Shown here one piece after another: positions 7,888 to 14,060 of a stretch of 14,060 nt of DNA. The notes beneath the pieces were generated by a model that ran no database searches, was not told where the DNA came from, and saw only the letters and a list, made by a program, of their open reading frames with translations. This DNA comes from RGIG2161 sp964525525. Lineage in GTDB: Bacteria > Bacillota > Clostridia > Oscillospirales > CAG-272. The first letter of the stretch is position 1. Each line of letters begins with the position of its first letter. The DNA lies in NCBI GenBank assembly GCA_964525525.1, contig CAZGHD010000049.1:1-14060 (forward strand). The letters run 5' to 3'. The position numbers and the translations under genes are program-made.

Positions 7888-9000
7888 ATGAGAGTTTTAG
7901 TTTTATCCATCACCGCCGGCGAAGGACATAACTCAACAGCAAAAGCGATCAGAGACGAGCTTATCGCAAGAGGCGCAGAATGTGAATTTCTCGATACCTA
8001 CGGGTACATAAACCGCGCACTGCGCTCGGTTATATCAAACGGATACCTTTTCTTTTCAAGCAAGACCAAGCGCCTGTATGCAAAAGGCTACCGCCATTGC
8101 GAAAGAAGAAAAAAGAGCGGACGTTTCTCTATAAGCCGTTCTTTTCACAAATCACTTGCGAATAAGCTGTTTAAGTACATCAAAGAATACGATCCCGACG
8201 TTATAGTCTATACCCATATTTTTGCCGGAATGCTGGTAGATATTCTCAAAGAACGCCCTGATTTCCGCGCAAAATCGGTCGGAATAGTTACCGACTTCGT
8301 TTTCCATCCCTACTGGGAAGAAGCTCCAAAGACCGACAAGGTAGTAATCGCAAACGAACTGCTCGCTATGCAGGCGAAAGTCCGCGGTTACAGCGACGAG
8401 CAGATCGCCCCCATCGGTATTCCGATACGTTCTAAATTTGCAGTATCCAAAGAAAAATCCGAAGCTCGCGACGAGCTCGGAATAGACAGGGATAAGCTCA
8501 CCGTCCTCATTATGGGCGGAAGCATGGGTTACGGAAATCTTGCCGACGTAGTAAAAAAACTTGACGCGATAGAGCTTGATTTTCAGATGCTCGTGGTATG
8601 CGGTAACAATGCCGATGCAAAAGCAAGTATAGAAAAGCTGTCCCTTAACAAATCCGCACACGTCTACGGCTTCGTAAACAACGTTGACGTTATGATGGAT
8701 GCGTCCGACTGTATCGTTTCAAAGCCCGGCGGTCTTACTACCTCCGAGGCGCTCGCGAAACGTCTGCCTATGATAATTGTAAATCCCATCCCCGGTCAGG
8801 AAGACAGAAACAAAGACTTTCTTCTCAACAGCGGTGTAGCTATGGCTGTCACCGAAACCTGCGGTCTTGAGGAGATAATTTTCCAGCTTTTCTCAAATCC
8901 CGACCACATCGAGCTTATGAGAAAAAACATAGATCACATCAAGCATCCTAACTCTACCGACGATTTGTGCAAACTCATAATGAGTCTCTGTAATGATTAA
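7888..9000 (+). CDS. UgtP/MGDG-synthase-type glycosyltransferase (diacylglycerol glucosyltransferase-like)
   Basis: Family GT28-like enzyme that probably transfers glucose or galactose from a UDP-sugar to diacylglycerol at the inner face of the membrane, making glycolipids that can anchor lipoteichoic acid. The 370-residue protein starts with the GEGH loop (11-14) of the MGDG-synthase N-terminal domain. It also carries the TDFVFHPYW segment (135-143), GIPIRSKF, the glycine loop IMGGSMGYG (208-216) at the start of the C-terminal nucleotide-sugar domain, and the SKPGGLTTSEA motif (278-288) with PIPGQEDRN that binds UDP-sugar. No membrane segment is seen, as expected for a peripheral enzyme. AAGGAG lies 6 bases before the ATG. 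It is a single-gene unit between its own promoter and a terminator. MurG is excluded by the N-terminal domain type. The exact sugar and degree of processivity cannot be read from sequence. Confidence 0.88.
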   Translation: MRVLVLSITAGEGHNSTAKAIRDELIARGAECEFLDTYGYINRALRSVISNGYLFFSSKTKRLYAKGYRHCERRKKSGRFSISRSFHKSLANKLFKYIKEYDPDVIVYTHIFAGMLVDILKERPDFRAKSVGIVTDFVFHPYWEEAPKTDKVVIANELLAMQAKVRGYSDEQIAPIGIPIRSKFAVSKEKSEARDELGIDRDKLTVLIMGGSMGYGNLADVVKKLDAIELDFQMLVVCGNNADAKASIEKLSLNKSAHVYGFVNNVDVMMDASDCIVSKPGGLTTSEALAKRLPMIIVNPIPGQEDRNKDFLLNSGVAMAVTETCGLEEIIFQLFSNPDHIELMRKNIDHIKHPNSTDDLCKLIMSLCND

Positions 9001-9003
9001 CAC

Positions 9004-9039
9004 AAAACGCATGTTAGCTATTCATCTAACATGCGTTTT
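9004..9039. terminator. Bidirectional intrinsic terminator
   Basis: A perfect 14-base inverted repeat, AAAACGCATGTTAG (9004-9017) and its complement (9026-9039), with an 8-base loop. The A-run on the left arm and T-run on the right arm give a U-tract in both directions. It begins 3 bases after the glycosyltransferase stop and 5 bases beyond the stop of the convergent gene, so it should end both transcripts. Confidence 0.92.
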
Positions 9040-9044
9040 TCAGT

Positions 9045-9380
9045 TTATCTATAATACTTGTAATATGCGATGATCGTGCGTTCTTTGCCGTCGTGTTCCA
9101 TATCAGGCGCGGTGATCACGACACCGTCGAGAGAGAGTAGTTCCCACGCTTTCATATCAAGAATTTTAGTGCGAAAAAGAATGTCCTGAGACGCGTAAAC
9201 AATGAGCTCATCCTCCTTTGTAATTATCGCGCCCTCACGTCCGATGATCTCGTCCACGTCGTCGTGACGCTCGGTCACGTACTTGATGTGTTTTCCGCTT
9301 ATTCTTTTCGCCATTTCAATTTTGAATGCAGGAGAATTTTCATCCTTCTTTTTGCCCAAAAATCTCGAAAATATTTTCAT
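9045..9380 (-). CDS. Unrecognised 111-residue protein
   Basis: I do not recognise this protein. It has a basic N-terminus (MKIFSRFLGKKK), then a charged, soluble sequence with alternating hydrophobic residues, suggesting a small alpha/beta domain. The end is Tyr-rich (IIAYYKYYR). There is no membrane segment, signal peptide or cysteine. It is probably a real gene: codon use resembles its neighbours, it fills the space between a bidirectional terminator and an AT-rich promoter region, and no better frame exists on either strand. The ribosome binding site is weak (AGG about 9 bases before the ATG). It is convergent with the glycosyltransferase gene and divergent from the ABC/DUF1854 cassette. 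A link to that cassette is possible but unsupported. Confidence 0.75.
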   Translation of the reverse strand: MKIFSRFLGKKKDENSPAFKIEMAKRISGKHIKYVTERHDDVDEIIGREGAIITKEDELIVYASQDILFRTKILDMKAWELLSLDGVVITAPDMEHDGKERTIIAYYKYYR

Positions 9381-9458
9381 AATTTTTACCTGTTTTTCCG
9401 TATTTTAAAAAAATTTTATCCAAAATTCTTTAAAGTATTGCTTTTTGTGTTTTTTTAA

Positions 9459-9487
9459 GTTATACTATGTAAAACCTTGATTGCCAT
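9459..9487 (-). promoter_or_regulatory. Possible promoter for the 111-residue gene
   Basis: Minus-strand -10 TATAAC (9464-9459) with a 17-base spacer from a weaker -35 ATGGCA (9487-9482). Five of six and four of six consensus matches respectively, in an AT-rich region where chance matches are common. The leader would be about 70 bases. Confidence 0.4.
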
Positions 9488-9508
9488 ATCATTATTTTAA
9501 CATATTAT
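9481..9508 (+). promoter_or_regulatory. Candidate promoter of the ABC/DUF1854/ABC cassette
   Basis: -35 TTGCCA (9481-9486), 16-base spacer, -10 TATTAT (9503-9508), each one base from consensus; the start would be near 9515. A second candidate just upstream is TTGCTT (9438-9443) with 17 bases to TATACT (9461-9466). Which is used cannot be decided from sequence. Its -35 overlaps that of the leftward candidate. Confidence 0.5.
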
Positions 9509-9547
9509 ATATAGCAATATCAAGTATAAATTCAAAATTACTCTGGT

Positions 9548-9554
9548 GGAGGTG
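9548..9554 (+). promoter_or_regulatory. Ribosome binding site deciding the first ABC gene start
   Basis: GGAGGTG lies 6 bases before the ATG at 9561. An in-frame GTG at 9546 would sit on top of this site, so the ATG is preferred. Confidence 0.85.
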
Positions 9555-9560
9555 CTGAAT

Positions 9561-11876
9561 ATGCTACCGCTTGACGTTTTAGACAAACAAGCTGAGGAAA
9601 TGCTCGCGGCAAATAACGTCTCTCTCGAAAAGATAGACATGGCCGTGATGATTGACCTCGACTCCAACGAGAAATATTGTATCTCGTGGCTTGCATACAG
9701 CAAAGCTGACAATGCAGTATATCATATTTCTCCGAACGAAAATTCATTCAAAAAGTACGACCTTAACTATCACGATGAACCCATCGTTGAAAGCTTTCTC
9801 GGCTCTAACCGTTTTCTGTATCACGAGCACCCGGTAAAAGCTCCCGAAATACCCGAAGGATGCTCGGAAGAAGAACGCAAAAAGCTCGAAATAGAGTACG
9901 AGAAGAACGGTAAGACGGTAATCGTTTGCTACGCTACCAACAAGTGTAAAAGAAAGCTGTTCTCCTTCGTCGAAATAATCGAGCGAATGACAAAAGGTGA
10001 AACGGTAACCGAAAAGGACGATATTTTCAAGCAGTACGATACCACCTGCCCCAAGTGCGGCACCCTGTACTCTGACGCGGAGGCAAAAATATGTCCTCAC
10101 TGCGACAAGAAGACCTCGTTTATCATCCGTATACTTGAGTACTACAAACCGCTTCTGCCGTTTATCATCGCATTCTTTACCTGCCAGATAGGTACTTCCG
10201 CGGTAAGCATAATCACCCCGCTCGTGCAGAACAAATTCCTGCTCGATCACGTAATTCCCGAGTCGGGTAAGTACCATACGTCTGCATGGCTTCTCGTTAC
10301 CCTGTCGGTAGTTGTCGGACTCGGTCTGCTCCTTGAGGTCATCAATATTTTCCAGTACAGACTCTCCGCAAAAATAACCAACACCGTAACCGACAGTATG
10401 AAGAAGTCGATATTTGAGAAAGTACAATCCCTTTCCCTCTCTTTCTTCGGTAAAAACTCGGTAGGTAATATCATTACCAGGGTTTCCTCCGATGCTGACA
10501 CGATAGCAAGCTTCTTTACACATTACATACCGCAGTCATTCTTCTACGGTCTGACTCTTATCGGTTATCTTGTAATCGTATTTATAATGAACTGGAAGCT
10601 CAGTCTCATTATCCTCGTTCCCGTTCCCATTCTGCTCGTCCTTCACAGATTGAGAGAACCTAAATACTATAAGTCTTATACCAAAGTATGGCGCTCAAAC
10701 GCATCGCTCAACAGTATGGTAAATGACTCTATTTCTGGTATCCGCGTTGTTAAAGCTTTCGCAAAGGAAGCTGACGAGACCAACCGTTACAACTATTACG
10801 CAACAAAATCGGTAAAAGCATCCCTCTACAACAACTACGTATACCTCACAATATACCCGCTTATCGGTCTTTGTATGGGTATGGCATCTCAGTTTATCTG
10901 GGGTGTCGGCGGTATTCTCGTGCTCGGTAAAGAAATGAGCTACGCGGATTTCGTTACCTATTTCTCATACGTCGGCCTTTGCTTCGGACCTCTCAACTTC
11001 TTTACCTCCAACCTCGCAAACGCTCTTAACGGAGCTATGAACTGCGCTCAGCGTTTCTACGATACCATGGATACCAAGCCCGAGGGTATTTCCACCGACG
11101 GTAAGGTGAAGATCGAGAGATTCAAAGGCGAGATCGAACTCGTAAACGTAAACTTCAGCTATACCCCCAACCGTCCGATACTCAAGAACGTGTCAATGCA
11201 CGTAAATCCGGGTGATCAGGTAGGTCTGGTCGGACATACCGGTGCCGGAAAGAGTACGATCGCAAACCTTATAACCCGTCTGTACGATCCGCAAAGCGGT
11301 AAGATACTGATAGACGGCGTTGACGTAAAAGATATTGAAATTTCCTGTTTGCGTAAAAACATGGCGATAGTTTCCCAGGAAATATTCATTTTCCGCGGTA
11401 CCGTAGCAGACAATATAAGATACGGTAAGCCGGATGCAACCTTTGAAGAAGTGGTTGCCGCGGCAAAGGCTGCAAACGCACATGAATTTATTATGAGAAT
11501 GCCTAACGGATACGACACGGTAGTCGGTATCGGTTCCCGCGCGATGTCCGGCGGTGAGCAGCAGAGAATCTCCATTGCCCGCGCTATTCTGCTCGCTCCT
11601 TCAATACTCATACTCGACGAAGCGACCGCGGCAATGGATACCGAGACAGAGCGTATGATAGGCAAGGCGCTTGACGCACTTGTAGAAGGCAGAACCTCCA
11701 TATCCATCGCGCACCGTCTCTCTACCCTTAAAAACTGTAATATACTGCACGCGATAGAAGACGGTGAGATCGCAGAAAGCGGTACTCACGCAGAGCTTAT
11801 CGCAAAACGCGGAATTTACCACAAGCTCTATACACTTCAGAGCGAAGCCAATAAAAAGATCGTCATCGGCGAATGA
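9561..11876 (+). CDS. ABC exporter half-transporter with N-terminal extension and zinc ribbon
   Basis: Type IV (exporter-fold) ABC half-transporter of 771 residues, longer than the usual 570-620 because of an N-terminal soluble extension of about 160 residues. The extension contains beta-rich sequence and ends in a zinc-ribbon-like CPKC-x11-CPHC (C163, C166, C178, C181). Six membrane segments lie at about 195-222, 241-264, 320-343, 345-365, 428-456 and 465-485. The ATPase domain (about 520-765) has Walker A GHTGAGKST (558-566), Q-loop Q606, signature MSGGE (662-666), Walker B ILILDE with catalytic E687, and switch H718, so it should hydrolyse ATP. It heads a cassette with a DUF1854 gene 26 bases downstream and a second half-transporter, and probably forms a heterodimer with the latter. 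The substrate is unknown; general BLAST names such as lipid A or multidrug exporter would not be informative. Confidence 0.92.
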   Translation: MLPLDVLDKQAEEMLAANNVSLEKIDMAVMIDLDSNEKYCISWLAYSKADNAVYHISPNENSFKKYDLNYHDEPIVESFLGSNRFLYHEHPVKAPEIPEGCSEEERKKLEIEYEKNGKTVIVCYATNKCKRKLFSFVEIIERMTKGETVTEKDDIFKQYDTTCPKCGTLYSDAEAKICPHCDKKTSFIIRILEYYKPLLPFIIAFFTCQIGTSAVSIITPLVQNKFLLDHVIPESGKYHTSAWLLVTLSVVVGLGLLLEVINIFQYRLSAKITNTVTDSMKKSIFEKVQSLSLSFFGKNSVGNIITRVSSDADTIASFFTHYIPQSFFYGLTLIGYLVIVFIMNWKLSLIILVPVPILLVLHRLREPKYYKSYTKVWRSNASLNSMVNDSISGIRVVKAFAKEADETNRYNYYATKSVKASLYNNYVYLTIYPLIGLCMGMASQFIWGVGGILVLGKEMSYADFVTYFSYVGLCFGPLNFFTSNLANALNGAMNCAQRFYDTMDTKPEGISTDGKVKIERFKGEIELVNVNFSYTPNRPILKNVSMHVNPGDQVGLVGHTGAGKSTIANLITRLYDPQSGKILIDGVDVKDIEISCLRKNMAIVSQEIFIFRGTVADNIRYGKPDATFEEVVAAAKAANAHEFIMRMPNGYDTVVGIGSRAMSGGEQQRISIARAILLAPSILILDEATAAMDTETERMIGKALDALVEGRTSISIAHRLSTLKNCNILHAIEDGEIAESGTHAELIAKRGIYHKLYTLQSEANKKIVIGE

Positions 11877-11902
11877 CGCAAACGCGAAAGGAATTTAAGA
11901 AA

Positions 11903-12496
11903 ATGAGTGAACAGGCTAAAAAGCCCATCGCGGCTAATGAAAATGAAGAAGCTCTCGTTGATGCCCTCTTTGCCAAAAGAGAATCTGTTGACTTAGATCA
12001 GCAAAATGCACGTTTTTCTCTGTCGGACGGCGGTCTCATCTCGCTTGAACTCAGACTTCCCGACAAAGAGCCCGAGTTTTTTGAGAGAGTCGTAATAATC
12101 CGCGCATACCCGATAAGCAATCCGAATGAATTCCTCGTCGTTCGTTCCGCTGACACCAAGGAGCACGGAAAAGGTGAGGAGATCGGTATCATCCGCGACA
12201 TAAGCATTATGCGTGAGGATGAGATCAAGATCATAAACGCAGAACTTGACAAGCGTTATTTCATTCCCGAAATACTTAAAGTAATATCAGTAAAAGATAA
12301 ATACGGTCTCAGCTACTGGGAGTGCGAGACCTCCGCAGGTCACAGATCGTTTATAGTAAGTAACCCGTACGTAAACATCCGTATGCTTGAAGACGGCAGA
12401 CTTATTATCGAAGATATGGACGGCAGTAACTATTGCATACCCGACACTACTGCTCTCGATAAGCTCAGCCAGAAGAAGATAGAAGTATTCTGCTAA
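11903..12496 (+). CDS. DUF1854 family protein
   Basis: Soluble 197-residue protein whose C-terminal two thirds (about 40-195) match my recollection of DUF1854. Supporting sequence includes the RYFIPEILKVISVKDKYG segment (118-135), YWECETSAGHRSFIV (138-152), IIEDMDGSNYCIP (168-180) and the closing LDKLSQKKIEVF. The family has no known activity. Members elsewhere sit beside ABC transporters and, as I recall, some are labelled cyanophycin metabolism-associated. No catalytic motif, signal peptide or membrane segment is visible, so an adaptor or regulatory role for the flanking transporter is inferred. The first 30 residues are charged and probably disordered. ATG 11903 is preferred, with AAAGGA 10 bases upstream. 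An upstream ATG at 11873, overlapping the preceding stop codon, would add 10 residues and lacks a ribosome binding site. Confidence 0.85.
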   Translation: MSEQAKKPIAANENEEALVDALFAKRESVDLDQQNARFSLSDGGLISLELRLPDKEPEFFERVVIIRAYPISNPNEFLVVRSADTKEHGKGEEIGIIRDISIMREDEIKIINAELDKRYFIPEILKVISVKDKYGLSYWECETSAGHRSFIVSNPYVNIRMLEDGRLIIEDMDGSNYCIPDTTALDKLSQKKIEVFC

Positions 12497-12531
12497 CACG
12501 GGCAGTACAGTCCATATTGCGACCTATAAGG

Positions 12532-12538
12532 AAAGGAG
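12532..12538 (+). promoter_or_regulatory. Ribosome binding site of the second ABC gene
   Basis: AAAGGAG, 9 bases before the ATG at 12548, in the 51-base gap after the DUF1854 gene. No terminator or promoter is seen in that gap, which supports co-transcription. Confidence 0.8.
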
Positions 12539-12547
12539 TAAAAATCC

Positions 12548-14060
12548 ATGAAACTGCTGTACAAGCTCTCAGACACAGAGCAAGCGGTATACGACAAAAA
12601 TTCGACAGACGGCGAAAGAGTAATGTACTGTCTCCCGTACAATCTTGAGGACGGACATTTCGTATCAGGACACGTCGTCATAACAGACCGTTTTATATAC
12701 AGAATATTCGAGGACGTTCTCGCGGCAAAGTACGACTTTTCCGAGCTATCGGAATTTTCCGTCGAGAGAACGGTCGGTTCTTCCACTTTTTATGCAAAAA
12801 TCAACGGTGTATCTACCGTTATCTGCCGATTCCTGTCCGGTAGATACCTCTCGCACTACACCTTGATGGTTCGTGCTTGCGATATTATTGCAGAAGCAAA
12901 GGCGGAGGGGAAAGACCCCGGCGACCCGCTTGAGAACGATACTCCCGAGCGTTTCTGCGACAAATGCGGCACCCCGCTGATAGGCGGAACCGCCATTTGC
13001 CCCAAGTGCAGAGACAAGGGCAGCGCGTTCAAAAAGCTGTGGGCATTGACCCGCGGTATGCGTCTTCTGCTTTCCGTTCCGGTTATGGTATCCGGTATAG
13101 CCCTTATTCTTCAGTTTATTCTTCCCCGTATCCAGAAATCTGCCATCGACGGATACATGAACAACGAAAAAGCAAGCATGGCAGATGCTCCTGCGTTTCT
13201 TCTGATATTCGCGCTTCTTCTCGGAATAGATCTTATCCAAAGAGCGCTGTCTATCGTACAGTCAAGAGCTGCTAACGTTTCGGGTACTAAATTCGTAAAA
13301 ATATTAAGACTCGTCGTGTTTGAAAAAATTCAGAGTCTCAGTATTTCGTCAATACAGCGTCACTCAACCGGTGACCTTATGGCGCGTCTTAACTCGGACG
13401 TTTCGGTAACGCAAAGCTTTATAACGAGTACACTCCCCAGTATTCTTAACCAAGTCCTCTCATTTGTTATAGCGCTCATAGTCCTGCTATTCGTAAACCC
13501 TATACTTTGTGTATTCGTATTTATCCCGATAATTCCCGTATGCTTTATAGCCAAAAAAGTATGGGATAAATTCGGCGAAAACTCCCGCCGTCTTTGGAAA
13601 GATTCTTACGAGGTAAACTGTATCACTCAGGATACCATTCAGGGCGAAAGAATAGTAAAGAGCTTCGGACGCGAACAATCCGCAGTCAAGCGGTTTAATT
13701 CCGCAGTAAACAAGAGAACTAAACAGGCAATCAGAGGAGGTCAATATTCCTCGACAATGGGTCCTATTATCTCCTTTCTGTTTAAGCTGGGTTCTTACAT
13801 AATTATGTTCTACGGTAACATACTCGTTTTCAACGGCGATCTTTCTCTCGGTCAGCTTTTTGAGTATACCGCTTACACCTCAGTCCTTTACGCCCCGCTC
13901 GGTACACTGCTTTCACTCCCCTCTACCCTTTCAACCGTCGTTAACTCGATAAACAAGGTTATGGAGATCCTCGACGAGGAACCCGAGATAGTTGATATAA
14001 ATCTCCCGATAGATATAAAAATAGAGGGCGACATAAAGATAGACAACGTATCCTTCGGTT
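12548..14060 (+). CDS. Second ABC exporter half-transporter with N-terminal extension and zinc ribbon (cut by window end)
   Basis: The first 504 residues of a half-transporter paralogous in layout to the one upstream. A soluble N-terminal region (1-135) with beta-strand-like stretches such as SGHVVITDRFIYRIF (40-54) resembles a PH/GRAM-like fold by eye. A zinc-ribbon-like CDKC-x10-CPKC follows (C137, C140, C151, C154). Then comes the exporter membrane domain, with segments at about 173-193, 215-235, 297-317, 319-336, 405-425 and 432-455 and the family-typical RHSTGDLMARLNSDV (271-285) and QGERIVKSFGRE (365-376). The window ends at IDNVSFG, the first strand of the ATPase domain, so Walker and signature motifs are not visible. 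The ATG at 12548 has a strong AAAGGAG site. Whether its ATP site is canonical or degenerate cannot be told here. Confidence 0.9.
   Translation, partial: MKLLYKLSDTEQAVYDKNSTDGERVMYCLPYNLEDGHFVSGHVVITDRFIYRIFEDVLAAKYDFSELSEFSVERTVGSSTFYAKINGVSTVICRFLSGRYLSHYTLMVRACDIIAEAKAEGKDPGDPLENDTPERFCDKCGTPLIGGTAICPKCRDKGSAFKKLWALTRGMRLLLSVPVMVSGIALILQFILPRIQKSAIDGYMNNEKASMADAPAFLLIFALLLGIDLIQRALSIVQSRAANVSGTKFVKILRLVVFEKIQSLSISSIQRHSTGDLMARLNSDVSVTQSFITSTLPSILNQVLSFVIALIVLLFVNPILCVFVFIPIIPVCFIAKKVWDKFGENSRRLWKDSYEVNCITQDTIQGERIVKSFGREQSAVKRFNSAVNKRTKQAIRGGQYSSTMGPIISFLFKLGSYIIMFYGNILVFNGDLSLGQLFEYTAYTSVLYAPLGTLLSLPSTLSTVVNSINKVMEILDEEPEIVDINLPIDIKIEGDIKIDNVSFG

Larger units (their letters stand above)
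9381..9544. other. AT-rich divergent intergenic region
   Basis: About 165 bases with long A and T runs between the 111-residue gene and the ABC cassette. It carries candidate promoters in both directions, listed separately, and no plausible gene or stable RNA. Confidence 0.6.

Noticed and set aside
10068..10106. C39 peptidase domain at the N-terminus of the first ABC protein, as in bacteriocin exporters
   Set aside because: The paired CxxC motifs fit a zinc ribbon and the C39 Cys, His and Asp arrangement is absent.
9744..10523. A 259-residue open frame on the minus strand inside the first ABC gene
   Set aside because: It is wholly antisense to a gene with clear zinc-ribbon and membrane-domain sequence; its translation is low-complexity and resembles no family.

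Overview
The window looks like a chromosomal segment from a Firmicutes bacterium of class Clostridia, probably an Oscillospiraceae/Ruminococcaceae-like gut anaerobe. The taxon is inferred from gene order (DUF2232/YybS, GdpP, L9, DnaB, then TilS, Hpt, FtsH), consensus sigma-A promoters, AGGAGG-type ribosome binding sites and intermediate base composition. It is gene-dense, with 11 protein genes, two of them cut by the window ends. I see no tRNA, rRNA, CRISPR array, insertion sequence or prophage.

Left part (1-7674, minus strand): one long co-directional run transcribed leftward from a strong promoter at 7646-7674. In order of transcription it holds a DUF2232/YybS-like membrane protein, GdpP (c-di-AMP phosphodiesterase), ribosomal protein L9, replicative helicase DnaB, tRNA(Ile)-lysidine synthase TilS, hypoxanthine phosphoribosyltransferase Hpt, and the N-terminal 218 residues of FtsH. 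It joins two gene blocks that I recall as separate in Bacillus (yybS-gdpP-rplI-dnaB and tilS-hpt-ftsH). Spacings are short (overlap to about 90 bases), so it probably forms one operon with possible internal promoters.

Middle (7605-9560): a divergent intergenic region carries back-to-back sigma-A promoters. The rightward one, a perfect TTGACA-17-TATAAT, drives a UgtP/MGDG-synthase-type glycolipid glycosyltransferase. That gene ends at a strong bidirectional terminator shared with a convergent, unrecognised 111-residue protein gene. A 180-base AT-rich gap with candidate divergent promoters follows.

Right part (9561-14060, plus strand): a three-gene cassette and the most interesting item here. 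An ABC exporter half-transporter (771 aa), a DUF1854 protein (197 aa) and a second ABC half-transporter (at least 504 aa, cut by the window end) lie in tandem. Both half-transporters carry an unusual N-terminal soluble extension of about 135-160 residues, ending in a four-cysteine zinc-ribbon-like motif just before the membrane domain. The genes probably make a heterodimeric ABC exporter with a dedicated DUF1854 partner. The substrate is unknown. DUF1854 proteins are, to my recollection, linked to cyanophycin-associated ABC transporters in other bacteria, but no cyanophycin gene is visible here.
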